Assembly: GCA_045565695.1 (NCBI GenBank)
Contig: JBJLEZ010000005.1
Span: forward strand, 47,398 to 111,397
Direction: 5' to 3'
Source of the DNA: GCA-2690565 sp002457235
GTDB lineage: Bacteria > Verrucomicrobiota > Verrucomicrobiia > Opitutales > Coraliomargaritaceae
Length of the DNA: 64,000 bases
The position numbers were made by a program, and so were the translations under genes. Below are positions 9,276 to 18,658 of this stretch, one piece after another. Numbering within the stretch: position 1 is the first letter of the stretch; each line of letters opens with the position of its first letter. The notes below the pieces were generated by a model. That model saw only the letters and a list, made by a program, of their open reading frames with translations. It did not search any database and was not told where the DNA came from.

Positions 9276-10298
9276 TCATTCTTCATTCAAATAAGAACGG
9301 CACATTAAAGAGGCTAAGCAAATCGACTGAATAAGACTTGAACTTTTTGCAATTCCTTTCCAAGCAATATCCAAAGCTGTACCATGATCTACAGATGTAC
9401 GTATAATAGGAAGTCCCAACGTGACATTCACTGCGGAATCAAAAGCCAACATTTTTAAAGGAATCAAGCCCTGATCGTGGTACATGCATACAAAAGCATC
9501 ATAAGTATCTAGATTATCAGAAATAAAGGCAGTATCTGGTGACAATGGTCCCTCAATATCTAGCCCAAACTGCTTAGCTTTTTTAATCGCAGGTTCGATA
9601 ATAAGACTTTCCTCATTACGACCAAATAGTCCTGATTCCCCGCAGTGAGGATTTAATCCCAAAACGCCAATCTTAGGAGCTCTGCCAAGAATTCTCCCCA
9701 TAGCTTTATTCGTTAACTCTATAACCTTAATTATCTTACTCTCAGTCAAAGCATCTGCTACTTCATCTAAGCCAATGTGTGTAGTGACTAAAGCACATGA
9801 TATTTTATCTGAAGTTAGCAACATACAAACATCATCGGACTCCGTAAACTTTTCCAAAATTTCTGTATGACCTGGAAAATCAATTCCTGCCAAACTTAAA
9901 GCATATTTATTAATTGGAGCTGTAGCTATCCCTTGAACCCGTCCTCCATTAGCCAATTCAATAGCTTTGATAATATATTGGTAAGAAGCTTTACCTGTTT
10001 TCGTACTGATCACTCCAGCCTGAAAATCTCCTAGATCAATATTTGAAAAATCTAATATGGTTGGTGTATCGATTTTATCTACATCTAAGCCTTCAAAAGT
10101 GTCCAAAGATAAAACTTGAAAGTCGGAACTTTGATTCGTTACTTCTCCAACTCGTCTAAGTATTTCTGCATCACCAAAAATTATTGGACGACACACCTGA
10201 TTTACTTTCTTTGAATGAAGTGCCTGCAAAGATATCTCAGGACCGACCCCTGCGGGATCCCCCATTGTAATTGCAAGAAGTGGCTTCACTTCATTCAT
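9276..10298 (-). CDS. pdxA: 4-hydroxythreonine-4-phosphate dehydrogenase
   Basis: PdxA oxidises 4-phosphohydroxy-L-threonine in the DXP-dependent pathway to pyridoxal 5'-phosphate. The start GDPAGVGPEI (residues 13-22) is diagnostic. Metal-binding histidines are visible in the GHTEIL segment, in MYHDQGLIPLK and in SVDHGTALDIAWKG near the C-terminus. At 340 residues it is of normal length. It lies 12 bases after a DUF805 membrane protein and upstream of the nuclease-like/IscA pair on the same strand. No other pyridoxine genes are in the window. Confidence 0.96.
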   Translation of the reverse strand: MNEVKPLLAITMGDPAGVGPEISLQALHSKKVNQVCRPIIFGDAEILRRVGEVTNQSSDFQVLSLDTFEGLDVDKIDTPTILDFSNIDLGDFQAGVISTKTGKASYQYIIKAIELANGGRVQGIATAPINKYALSLAGIDFPGHTEILEKFTESDDVCMLLTSDKISCALVTTHIGLDEVADALTESKIIKVIELTNKAMGRILGRAPKIGVLGLNPHCGESGLFGRNEESLIIEPAIKKAKQFGLDIEGPLSPDTAFISDNLDTYDAFVCMYHDQGLIPLKMLAFDSAVNVTLGLPIIRTSVDHGTALDIAWKGIAKSSSLIQSICLASLMCRSYLNEE

Positions 10299-10310
10299 GT
10301 AACAAGTATC

Positions 10311-10634
10311 TTATTGCTTTCGAGGAAGAAACAAAAGAAGTAAGATAAGCAATAAATTAACAAATGGTATAAGCAGTAAGACACTATAAAACGGCGACTT
10401 ACCAATATCATTCAGTCTCTTAATCGTTTGCATTAAAACAGAAAAAATACTGATTAATATAAAAATTAGACCAATAAAAATACCCAAAGGAAGATGCGTA
10501 CCATGATGCCAATGAGAAAAGAAATTCATTGAAACAACTGTCACAAAAAAAGGTATCGCAACAAATAATAGAATACGAATGAAATAATTTATACGGCCAA
10601 TAGTGCCAACAGAACTGAATATTGCTTCTTTCAT
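10311..10634 (-). CDS. DUF805 family inner-membrane protein
   Basis: This is a 107-residue hydrophobic protein starting MKEAIFSSVGTIGR. The frame is open for another 41 codons upstream, but those overlap queG and have no hydrophobic or conserved character, so I chose the ATG at 10634. The pattern GR(I/x)NYF, three membrane segments (about residues 18-40, 46-68 and 82-103), a K-R-L-N-D-I-G turn before the last segment and a short charged tail are typical of DUF805. The function of DUF805 is unknown. It sits between queG (46 bases upstream) and pdxA (12 bases downstream), probably in one transcript. Confidence 0.82.
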   Translation of the reverse strand: MKEAIFSSVGTIGRINYFIRILLFVAIPFFVTVVSMNFFSHWHHGTHLPLGIFIGLIFILISIFSVLMQTIKRLNDIGKSPFYSVLLLIPFVNLLLILLLLFLPRKQ

Positions 10635-10680
10635 AATATAAACGTAATACTTTAGGATTAATCCATGAATTTGAAAAAAC

Positions 10681-11703
10681 TCAACTAAAAGAAGTACATT
10701 CTCTCGATTTAATTGCCTTAATTGACCACTCTGCCTGTTCCTGCAATACGATATCATTACTATTAGCTAATGACTCTAAAGCAGGCAAATCGTCCTTGCT
10801 GCCAATATTCCCTAAAACTAAAGCCACATTCCGCTTCAAACCATTTAATTTCACCCGCTTGATCGGAGAAGCCACTAAATTTGATTTAAAGTCCTCCTCT
10901 CCCCATGCTAAAATAGTTTTTAAGTCAGGTAATGATCGTACTGCAAATTGCGTCTCATTCGTGATTTTCGCCCATTTATTCCAAGGACATACATCAAGAC
11001 ATTCATCGCAGCCAAAGACCCTATCGCCTACAGCTTCTCTATACTCATGAGGGATACTTCCCTTATGCTCAATTGTTAGATAAGAAATACATTTTGATGC
11101 ATCGAGTTTATATGGAGATATTATCGCCTGCGTAGGACAACAATCTATGCATCGAGTACAATTCCCGCAATAATCTTTCCCTCCTTTTGAAGCAGGTAAA
11201 TCCAATGTGGTGACAATACTTCCTAAAAAAGACCATGTGCCTCGTTTTTTTTCTACTAAAATAGTACTTTTCCCCTGCCAGCCTAATCCTGCTGCTTCAG
11301 CAATTGGCTTTTCTAAAACGGGACCTGTATCCACATACGGCTTTTGGTCCGAATGATAATTCTCTTTTAAAAAACGACAAATTTTCTTTAATCGCTTGTA
11401 GATTACGGAGTGATAATCTTTCCCTAAAGCATATTTTGCCACTCTAAAATTTCTTTCCGGATCTTTTTGATAATAGTTCATCGCAAAAACAAGTATACTT
11501 TTTGCCTCAGGCATTAAGGATTCAGGATTCAATCTGCGCTCATTATTATTTTCCATCCATGCCATAGTTCCATGTTTTCCTTCTTTGATCCATTGATTAT
11601 AATAGTCACGCCTTAGTTCCATAGGAACCTTAGCGACTCCAAAATTGTGAAACCCCAAAGCTTCGGACTCCTTTTTAAGAGACTTTAATATGGCTGCATT
11701 CAT
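10681..11703 (-). CDS. queG: Epoxyqueuosine reductase
   Basis: QueG carries out the last step of queuosine synthesis in tRNA, reducing epoxyqueuosine with a cobalamin and two 4Fe-4S clusters. The cluster ligands are clear: CGNCTRCIDCCP, followed by the isolated CISYLTIEH and then CDECLDVCPWN. The N-terminal half has the cobalamin-binding reductive-dehalogenase-like domain, and the last 60 residues are a short HEAT-like helical end. At 340 residues it is in the usual range. It is the first gene of the co-oriented run queG - DUF805 - pdxA - hypothetical - IscA. Cobalamin dependence implies import or synthesis of B12 elsewhere. Confidence 0.95.
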   Translation of the reverse strand: MNAAILKSLKKESEALGFHNFGVAKVPMELRRDYYNQWIKEGKHGTMAWMENNNERRLNPESLMPEAKSILVFAMNYYQKDPERNFRVAKYALGKDYHSVIYKRLKKICRFLKENYHSDQKPYVDTGPVLEKPIAEAAGLGWQGKSTILVEKKRGTWSFLGSIVTTLDLPASKGGKDYCGNCTRCIDCCPTQAIISPYKLDASKCISYLTIEHKGSIPHEYREAVGDRVFGCDECLDVCPWNKWAKITNETQFAVRSLPDLKTILAWGEEDFKSNLVASPIKRVKLNGLKRNVALVLGNIGSKDDLPALESLANSNDIVLQEQAEWSIKAIKSRECTSFS

Positions 11704-11766
11704 TTATTGAAAAAATTATTATGATTTCTCTCGCCAGAACAACAGTTAATCCTAATTTTCTTATTC

Positions 11767-12660
11767 ATGAATAAACAATCAGCATCGTTAACTATATTAG
11801 TTGCAATTCTTGCAGCAGTTGTACTTTTTGGCTCACGTTTTTTTGTAAGCGTGCCCGCAGGACATGTCGCAGTAGCGACACTATTTGGAGAGGTTCAAGA
11901 TAAGCCGTATCAAGAAGGTCTTACAATTCCCGTTAATCCTCTATTTAATTTCACCTTCTATGATATACGTGAAAAAGAATTAAAAGAATCTGCAGGCGTA
12001 CCGAGTCAAGACCAACTAACTACTACTATCGATGTCAGCATCAAATTCCGTATTAATGGTTCTGATGCTGCGAGAATTTTACAAGAGACTGGTACTTTTG
12101 AAGATGCTATTCGAGTTCAAATCCAACCAAAACTTCGATCCGTTGTTCGCGAACAAGGTAAGAGCGTTGTCCGCGCGGAAGATTTCTTTCTACAGGAAAC
12201 ACAAGAAAATTTACAAACTGCAATCTTTGACAGTATGAGTAGTTATTTAACTCCAAGAGGCATTACTTGTTTAGATATCCTAATTAGGGATATTAATTTG
12301 CCCTCTTTCATTACCCGTGCTATCGAGTCCAAAAAAGAGCGTGAGCAGGAAGTAGAAAAACAAAAAGCAGAGCTTGAACGCTTTAGAACAGAACAACAGC
12401 AAAAAATTGCCGCAGCCCAAGCAGAAAGAGATGCGGCAGATTTAGAGGCCCAACAAAGACGAGTACTTGCTGATGCTCAAGCTTATGAAATCACGAAACT
12501 AAATGATGCGATTTCAAAAAATCCGGCTTATATACAGCTACAAGCACTTGATGCCCTAAAAGAAATTTCTAAAGACAAATCCAGCAAAATTTATTTCCTC
12601 AATGGTGAGAGCCCAGCTCCTTTACCACTGATGAACATGGGAGATCCATTAACAAAATAA
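11767..12660 (+). CDS. SPFH/prohibitin-family membrane protein
   Basis: This 297-residue protein has one N-terminal membrane anchor (about residues 8-28), then an SPFH/band-7 domain beginning V-P-A-G-H-V-A-V-A-T-L-F-G-E-V, and a long alanine/glutamate-rich coiled coil (about residues 180-250, with EKQKAELERFRTEQQQK). Such proteins form large cage-like oligomers on membranes and often regulate proteases or membrane microdomains. No partner protease (FtsH, HflK) is adjacent, so the specific role is open. It is divergent from queG and just 12 bases upstream of parE on the same strand. Confidence 0.9.
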   Translation: MNKQSASLTILVAILAAVVLFGSRFFVSVPAGHVAVATLFGEVQDKPYQEGLTIPVNPLFNFTFYDIREKELKESAGVPSQDQLTTTIDVSIKFRINGSDAARILQETGTFEDAIRVQIQPKLRSVVREQGKSVVRAEDFFLQETQENLQTAIFDSMSSYLTPRGITCLDILIRDINLPSFITRAIESKKEREQEVEKQKAELERFRTEQQQKIAAAQAERDAADLEAQQRRVLADAQAYEITKLNDAISKNPAYIQLQALDALKEISKDKSSKIYFLNGESPAPLPLMNMGDPLTK

Positions 12661-12672
12661 TTCATTTCCCCA

Positions 12673-14529
12673 ATGTCTGCCGAATATACTGAGGACAATA
12701 TAAAGTCACTTGATTGGAAGGAACATATACGCCTACGACCAGGCATGTATATCGGTAAATTGGGTAACGGCAGTTCGCCTGACGATGGTATATATATCTT
12801 AATCAAAGAAGTAATTGATAATTCCATAGACGAATATGTTATGGGGTTTGGTAAAAAAGTCGATATACAGATCGACCAACAAACCGTTTACATCAGAGAT
12901 TACGGGAGAGGAATCCCGTTAGGAAAACTTAAAGACTGTGCTTCTAAAATTAATACTGGAGCTAAGTATGATTCAGAAGCTTTTAAAAAGTCAGTCGGTC
13001 TAAATGGCGTAGGCATCAAAGCCGTCAACGCACTATCTGAGTATTTTAAAATCCAAGCCTTCCGTGATGGAAAAACTCGTTCAATCACTTTTTCTAAAGG
13101 AGAAACCATCGAAGAAGATACTAAAGATCAGATTGATAAAAATAATAACCCAAATGGAACTTTAATCGAATTCACTCCCGATAATTCTATATTTAATCAT
13201 TTTAGTTTTAGAAACGAGTATGTCCAAGATATGCTTTGGAATTACGCTTATCTAAATAGCGGCCTCACTCTTTACTGTAATCAAACTAAATATAAATCAG
13301 AAAATGGATTACTAGACCTTCTTCAAAATAAGCTCAACAGCGATCCGCTTTATCCAATAATTCACCTTAAAGATAAAGATATCGAAATCGCTTTCACTCA
13401 TGATGAAAATTACGGCGAAGATTATTATTCTTTCGTAAATGGACAACACACCACCATGGGAGGTACACACCTTAATGCATTCAAAGAAGCACTAAGTAAG
13501 ACTATCAAAGATTTCTTTAAAAAAGATTTTGATGCTGTCGATATAAGAACGTCCATCGTTGCTGCAATCAGTATAAAAGTCGAAGACCCTGTTTTTGAAT
13601 CACAAACGAAAACCAAACTAGGCTCTCAGGAAATCGGACCTGAAGGCCCTACTATCCGTACCTTTGTTAATAATTTTTTAAAAGGTGCCTTAGATAATTA
13701 TCTTCACCGAGAGCCCGAAACTGCAAAAAAACTTTTAGATAAAATTCTGGACTCAGAAAAAAATCGAAAGGAGCTCAAAGGCATTCAAAAACTTGCCAAA
13801 GAAAGAGCGAAGAAGGCTAAACTGCATAATAAAAAGCTTAGAGATTGTCGTGTTCACCTTAACGATAAAAAAAGCAATCGCCTTGAGTCTTCCCTATTTA
13901 TAACTGAGGGAGATTCCGCTAGTGGCTCAATTACCAAAGCACGAGATATAATGACCCAGGCAGTGTTTTCTCTTAAGGGAAAACCTCTAAACTCTTACGG
14001 CTTATCCAAGAAAATCGTATATGAAAATGAGGAATTCAATCTTCTACAAGATGCTCTAAATATCGAGTCTGGCGTGGAAGACCTACGCTATAACAATATC
14101 ATCATAGCTACCGATGCCGATGTGGATGGTATGCATATTCGATTACTCTTAATCACTTTCTTTTTACAGTTTTTCCCAGAAGTTATCAAAAAAGGGCATT
14201 TGTATATTTTACAAACACCCCTCTTTAGAGTGAGAAATAAAAAAGAAACCATATATTGCTATAGTGAAGCTGAAAAAATATCCGCTATGGATAAATTGGG
14301 AGCTAACCCAGAAATTACTCGCTTTAAAGGTTTAGGAGAAATTTCCCCAAATGAATTCAGTCATTTTATAGGGAAAGATATCAAGCTAGATCCTGTTATC
14401 ATTCCACAAGGTATGGCGACTAAGGAGCTGCTCTTATTTTATATGGGTAAAAACACTCCTGAACGACAAGGATTTATCATTGATAATCTCTATGTTGAAA
14501 AAGATGTCGCTGAGCTCAAAGAAGCTTAA
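12673..14529 (+). CDS. parE: DNA topoisomerase IV subunit B (type IIA ATPase subunit)
   Basis: This is the GHKL ATPase and TOPRIM subunit of a type IIA topoisomerase. The ATPase motifs are NSIDEY (ATP-binding region), the RGIPLGKLKD segment and GLNGVGIKAVNALS. The TOPRIM motif reads TEGDSASGSITKARD instead of the GyrB-type VEGDSAGGSAKQGRD, and DADVDGMH is intact. This SASGS variant together with KGKPLNSYGL is typical of the ParE group seen in Bacteroidetes-like organisms. At 618 residues it lacks the GyrB insert. Its partner parC lies downstream on the same strand, separated by an inverted nickel SOD gene. Confidence 0.93.
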   Translation: MSAEYTEDNIKSLDWKEHIRLRPGMYIGKLGNGSSPDDGIYILIKEVIDNSIDEYVMGFGKKVDIQIDQQTVYIRDYGRGIPLGKLKDCASKINTGAKYDSEAFKKSVGLNGVGIKAVNALSEYFKIQAFRDGKTRSITFSKGETIEEDTKDQIDKNNNPNGTLIEFTPDNSIFNHFSFRNEYVQDMLWNYAYLNSGLTLYCNQTKYKSENGLLDLLQNKLNSDPLYPIIHLKDKDIEIAFTHDENYGEDYYSFVNGQHTTMGGTHLNAFKEALSKTIKDFFKKDFDAVDIRTSIVAAISIKVEDPVFESQTKTKLGSQEIGPEGPTIRTFVNNFLKGALDNYLHREPETAKKLLDKILDSEKNRKELKGIQKLAKERAKKAKLHNKKLRDCRVHLNDKKSNRLESSLFITEGDSASGSITKARDIMTQAVFSLKGKPLNSYGLSKKIVYENEEFNLLQDALNIESGVEDLRYNNIIIATDADVDGMHIRLLLITFFLQFFPEVIKKGHLYILQTPLFRVRNKKETIYCYSEAEKISAMDKLGANPEITRFKGLGEISPNEFSHFIGKDIKLDPVIIPQGMATKELLLFYMGKNTPERQGFIIDNLYVEKDVAELKEA

Positions 14530-14548
14530 TCGTGAAAAAGGAAGCCAC

Positions 14549-14989
14549 TTAAAGGCTAGTGTAATACTTAGATAAAGCTTCAACCGCCTGCTTTAAATCT
14601 TCTGCAATCTTTGCATCCGCTTTTTGCTTAACTTTCATCGACAATATAATAACTGCATGATGTTCGCTTAAGCGAAGCAGATAATCTTCGGAACTTGGCT
14701 TTACTCTTTGAGTCAAAAAATAGTCAGAAATGGTATTTATTATCTTATCCGCATGTATCTCTTTATTATTGACCCAGCGAATTAACTGTTGAGCTGATTG
14801 CACATCTTTCTCATCATTAAGTTTATAGATTTCATCGATTGATTTATGAATAGTAGAGACATCTTCTAGCATCTGCTGAACTCGACTAGCATCATCATAA
14901 ATTCCACATGGAACCTGACAATGACCCGATAATAATGAGGCAAAAAAGCCAAGTGTGAAAAAATAAACAGCGAATTGAACAATTTTCAT
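14549..14989 (-). CDS. sodN: Nickel superoxide dismutase with a secretion-type leader
   Basis: This protein (146 residues from the chosen ATG at 14989; an ATG four codons upstream is possible) carries the nickel-hook motif of Ni-SOD, H-C-Q-V-P-C-G-I-Y-D-D, directly after a hydrophobic N-terminal segment. In Ni-SOD the mature N-terminus is His, and His1, Cys2 and Cys6 bind nickel; all three are present. The remaining 115 or so residues are helical and end in EALSKYYTSL, as expected for the four-helix bundle. The leader MKIVQF...ASLLSG is long and hydrophobic, like a Sec signal peptide, and cleavage after the Gly would expose His1. No SodX-like processing peptidase is nearby. It sits antisense between parE and parC. 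Confidence 0.9.
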   Translation of the reverse strand: MKIVQFAVYFFTLGFFASLLSGHCQVPCGIYDDASRVQQMLEDVSTIHKSIDEIYKLNDEKDVQSAQQLIRWVNNKEIHADKIINTISDYFLTQRVKPSSEDYLLRLSEHHAVIILSMKVKQKADAKIAEDLKQAVEALSKYYTSL

Positions 14990-15041
14990 AGACAAAAACA
15001 TAATCGAATAATACTAAATTGAAATCTAAGTATATTTATTT

Positions 15042-17090
15042 ATGTCAAAAAACACTCCTTCCGACAATAATAATCTCGAGCTCAATTTATCAAACGAGGC
15101 AAATGATAATCCTATCGATGATAATGAAAACTTAATCGATAATGTTAAGGCCAACCACTTAGATTCCTATTATAGTAAATGGTTCTTAGAGTATGCTAGT
15201 TATGTAATACTTGAACGGGCAGTTCCTCATGCTCTTGACGGCTTAAAGCCGGTGCAAAGGCGTATTTTACATTCACTCAAAGAACTTGACGATGGCCGTT
15301 ATAATAAAGTCGCCAATGTAATCGGAAATACAATGAAATATCATCCCCATGGTGATGCTTCAATCGGAGATGCCATGGTACAAGTCGGGCAAAAAGAAAT
15401 CCTTCTCGATACACAAGGAAATTGGGGCAATACTTTTACCGGAGATTCTGCCGCTGCACCAAGATATATCGAAGTTCGTCTATCAAAATTTGCCCTAGAA
15501 GTCGCCTTCAACTCAAAAACAACTAATTGGCTAGCCTCTTATGATGGACGGAGTAAGGAACCTGAAATATTACCCATCAAATTTCCACTTTTATTAGCTC
15601 AAGGAGCTGAAGGCATTGCTGTGGGTCTTTCCTGCAAAATCCTACCCCATAATTTTAATGAATTAATCGATGCCAGTATTGCTGCTTTAAGAAAACAAAC
15701 TTTTGAACTCTACCCTGATTTCATAACAGGAGGCACCGCTGACATATCCGAATATAATGATGGCAAGCGTGGTGGAAAAGTGAAAGTTCGTGCGAAAATC
15801 GAAAAACGAAAAAATAACTTATTAGCCATAAGTGAATTACCCTATGGCAAGACTACGACTTCATTAATTGATTCGATTCTCTCAGCAAACGATAAAGGGA
15901 AAATTAAAATTTCAAGAGTGGAAGATAACACTTCGGATCATGTAGAAATTCTCGTTTATCTCAGCCCTGGTTCAGATTCAGAACAGATTACCCAAGCGCT
16001 CTATGCATTCACCGATTGCGAATTGTCTATTTCATCCAATATTTGTGTGATTTTAGACGATAAGCCAAAATTTTTAACTGCCACTGAGCTCTTAAAAATT
16101 AGTGCCAACAGAACAAAGGAATTACTTAAAGAGGAATTTGAGATTCAACTCTTAGAACTTCAAGAAAAATGGCACTTAAGCTCTCTGGAGAAAATTTTTA
16201 TCGAAGAAAAAATATATCGGAAGATTGAAACAATTACTACGTGGGAAGGAGTGATAGAAACAGTTGAAAAAAGCCTAAAGCCTTTTGCCAAAAAACTCAA
16301 TCGCGCTATCACGAGAGATGATATTCTGAAACTTTTAGAGATAAAAATTAAACGCATCTCAAAATTTGATTCCTTGAAAGCTGATGAATTACTAAAAGAC
16401 TTAGAAGATAAAATTGCCCTCACTGAAAATAATTTAAAACAACTCACACGTTGCGCCATACGTTGGTATAAAGAATTAAAAGCCCAGTACGGAAAGCAGT
16501 TCGAAAGAAAAACTCAGTTAGAAAGCTTTGAAAAAGTAATTGCTGAAGAAGTCGTAATTTCAAACGAAACACTCTATGTAAACCGAGATGAAGGATTTGC
16601 TGGTTATTCCATGAAAAAAGATGAATCTGTTTGTAAATGCTCAAAACTCAGCGATGTCTTATCGATAAACCAAGAAGGCATTCTCATGGTTAAGAAAATT
16701 TCTGAAAAAGCCTATTTTGGTAAAAAAATTCTTTATATTGATCTCTTTAACAGGAAAAATCCTAATGATAAGAATTATTGCATCATTTACCGGAGTGGTA
16801 AATCAGGACCTGTTTTAGCCAAACACTTTTCGATTGGTGGTGTCACTCGAGACAAAGAATATGATCTGACTAAAGGTGTTAAAGGTTCGAAGATCTTTTA
16901 TATTGCAGAATACGAAAGCGAGAATGGCAATCCTCCTTCAGTAAAAATTAACCTAAAACCAAGTCCCCGATTAAGAAAACTAGAAATTATTGTCGATTTC
17001 ACTGAACAAGCACTCCGAGGGCGTAACAGTGGTGGTAATATCATTACTAAAAATAGTATTCGAAATGTGGTCAGAAATCCAAAATCCTAA
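15042..17090 (+). CDS. parC: DNA topoisomerase IV subunit A
   Basis: This is the DNA cleavage/religation subunit partnering ParE. The N-terminal 35 residues are acidic and asparagine-rich, outside the family core. The core starts at about residue 41 with SYYSKWFLEYASYVILERAV-like sequence, then LKPVQRRIL and the active-site region with HPHGD and catalytic Tyr142 in APRYIEVRL. At 682 residues it is shorter than E. coli ParC; the C-terminal DNA-wrapping beta-pinwheel is reduced, as is usual for this ParC type. The stop at 17090 lies only 9 bases before the TTG start of lipB. Confidence 0.93.
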   Translation: MSKNTPSDNNNLELNLSNEANDNPIDDNENLIDNVKANHLDSYYSKWFLEYASYVILERAVPHALDGLKPVQRRILHSLKELDDGRYNKVANVIGNTMKYHPHGDASIGDAMVQVGQKEILLDTQGNWGNTFTGDSAAAPRYIEVRLSKFALEVAFNSKTTNWLASYDGRSKEPEILPIKFPLLLAQGAEGIAVGLSCKILPHNFNELIDASIAALRKQTFELYPDFITGGTADISEYNDGKRGGKVKVRAKIEKRKNNLLAISELPYGKTTTSLIDSILSANDKGKIKISRVEDNTSDHVEILVYLSPGSDSEQITQALYAFTDCELSISSNICVILDDKPKFLTATELLKISANRTKELLKEEFEIQLLELQEKWHLSSLEKIFIEEKIYRKIETITTWEGVIETVEKSLKPFAKKLNRAITRDDILKLLEIKIKRISKFDSLKADELLKDLEDKIALTENNLKQLTRCAIRWYKELKAQYGKQFERKTQLESFEKVIAEEVVISNETLYVNRDEGFAGYSMKKDESVCKCSKLSDVLSINQEGILMVKKISEKAYFGKKILYIDLFNRKNPNDKNYCIIYRSGKSGPVLAKHFSIGGVTRDKEYDLTKGVKGSKIFYIAEYESENGNPPSVKINLKPSPRLRKLEIIVDFTEQALRGRNSGGNIITKNSIRNVVRNPKS

Positions 17091-17099
17091 CAACATCCA

Positions 17100-17747
17100 T
17101 TGGAACAAACACTGAACATTATTGATTGGGGATTTAAAGCCTACTCCGAGGCAGTTGATGATCAAATTGCTTTGCTTGAAGCAAAAAAATGCGATCCATC
17201 TTCTCCAGATCTTCTCATTTTTACCGAACACAATCCTGTCTTTACTATTGGCTCAAGAACTGGTGCCGCATCCAATTTGCTTTGGAATGAACAAACCTTG
17301 AAAGATAAAGGTATCCAAATACGCAAAACTAATCGAGGGGGTGATATTACCTATCATGGGCCAGGACAACTAGTCGTCTACCCTATCATTCAATTAAACA
17401 ACCGAGACTTACTTGCCTATTTAAGAAAGCTAGAAACTGTGATTATAAGGGTCTTAAAAACATTTGATATTGAAGCGAGTACACGAGAAGGCAAAACAGG
17501 TATATGGATTGATGACCGAAAAATTTGCGCCATCGGTATAGCGGTTAAATCATGGATAACCTATCACGGGCTAGCTCTCAATATAAACCCAGATCTTGAC
17601 CACTTTCAGGGGATCATTCCTTGTGGAATTACTGATGGCTCAGTCACATCAATGCAAAAAGAGATTTCACCTTTGCCTGAAAAAAAATTAATAAAAGAAC
17701 GATTCGTGGTTGAATTTGAATCTATTTTTTACGAACTTAGTCAGTAA
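17100..17747 (+). CDS. lipB: Octanoyl-[acyl-carrier-protein]:protein N-octanoyltransferase
   Basis: LipB transfers octanoate from acyl carrier protein to the lipoyl domains of dehydrogenase complexes. The RGGDITYHGPGQL motif (about residues 79-91) is intact, the acyl-thioester Cys is Cys175 in IIPCGI and the paired Lys is Lys141, the same 34-residue spacing as in E. coli LipB. The only reasonable start is a TTG at 17100; no in-frame ATG lies close upstream, and the protein begins at the expected place. lipA follows two bases after the stop, so the two lipoate genes form an operon with parC upstream. Confidence 0.95.
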   Translation: MEQTLNIIDWGFKAYSEAVDDQIALLEAKKCDPSSPDLLIFTEHNPVFTIGSRTGAASNLLWNEQTLKDKGIQIRKTNRGGDITYHGPGQLVVYPIIQLNNRDLLAYLRKLETVIIRVLKTFDIEASTREGKTGIWIDDRKICAIGIAVKSWITYHGLALNINPDLDHFQGIIPCGITDGSVTSMQKEISPLPEKKLIKERFVVEFESIFYELSQ

Positions 17748-17749
17748 AT

Positions 17750-18637
17750 ATGCTGAAAAATAAACCTAAATGGCTAAGAGCAAAGCTTCCAACAAGTGCA
17801 GAGTATAAGAAAACTTTGCTCACCGTTAACGAGCACAAACTAAATACGGTGTGCAAAAGTGCTCAATGTCCTAATATGGGAGAATGTTGGTCACGTGGTA
17901 CCGCTACCGTTATGATTTTAGGCAATATTTGTACACGTTCCTGTTCCTTTTGTGCAATTCAAACGGGTCGTCCTACTGAGTTGGATATCGGCGAGCCTGC
18001 TCGAGTTGCTGACTCAATCGCTAAAATGAACTTAAAGCATGCAGTGATAACATCCGTTGCCAGAGATGATCTGAAAGACGGAGGTGCTTCAATTTGGGCC
18101 AATACTATCCGAGCTGTACACAACCGTATACCCGAATGTGCCGTTGAAGTACTAACCGCTGATTTTCGAGGACAACAAGAATACCTTGATATCGTACTCG
18201 ATGCCTGTCCCGACATTTTTAACCATAATTTAGAAACAGTAAAAAGACTACAAAGGCCCATACGAAAAACCGCTCGATACGATCGCTCTTTATGGGTTTT
18301 AGAGCATGCCAAATCACGTGGATTTATAACAAAATCAGGCATCATGCTTGGCATTGGTGAAACTGAAGATGAGATCAAAACTGTACTCAAAGATATGCGA
18401 GATGTCGGTGTAGATATTCTAACGATTGGACAATATTTACAACCATCCCCGAAACATGAGCCTGTAGATCGCTGGGTTACACCTGAAGAATTCCAAAGAT
18501 GGAAAGACTATGCTTTAGAGATAGGCTATGGTGTTTGTGAATCTGGCCCTTTAATTCGTTCTTCCTATCATGCCGAAGAGCAATCAGATAAGTTTGATGT
18601 GCTCAACCGCAGGAAGACACTCATGGCCACTCTTTAA
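17750..18637 (+). CDS. lipA: Lipoyl synthase (radical SAM)
   Basis: LipA inserts two sulfur atoms into octanoyl groups placed by LipB. Both Fe-S cluster binding sets are present: Cys35, Cys40 and Cys46 for the auxiliary cluster (CKSAQCPNMGEC) and Cys61, Cys65, Cys68 for the radical SAM cluster (CTRSCSFC). The C-terminal GPLIRSSYHAEE segment carries the conserved Ser ligand. The 295 residues match the family. It starts two bases after lipB and is convergent with pyrD. Confidence 0.97.
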   Translation: MLKNKPKWLRAKLPTSAEYKKTLLTVNEHKLNTVCKSAQCPNMGECWSRGTATVMILGNICTRSCSFCAIQTGRPTELDIGEPARVADSIAKMNLKHAVITSVARDDLKDGGASIWANTIRAVHNRIPECAVEVLTADFRGQQEYLDIVLDACPDIFNHNLETVKRLQRPIRKTARYDRSLWVLEHAKSRGFITKSGIMLGIGETEDEIKTVLKDMRDVGVDILTIGQYLQPSPKHEPVDRWVTPEEFQRWKDYALEIGYGVCESGPLIRSSYHAEEQSDKFDVLNRRKTLMATL

Positions 18638-18658
18638 GATTTGCCACCCGCAAATCGC

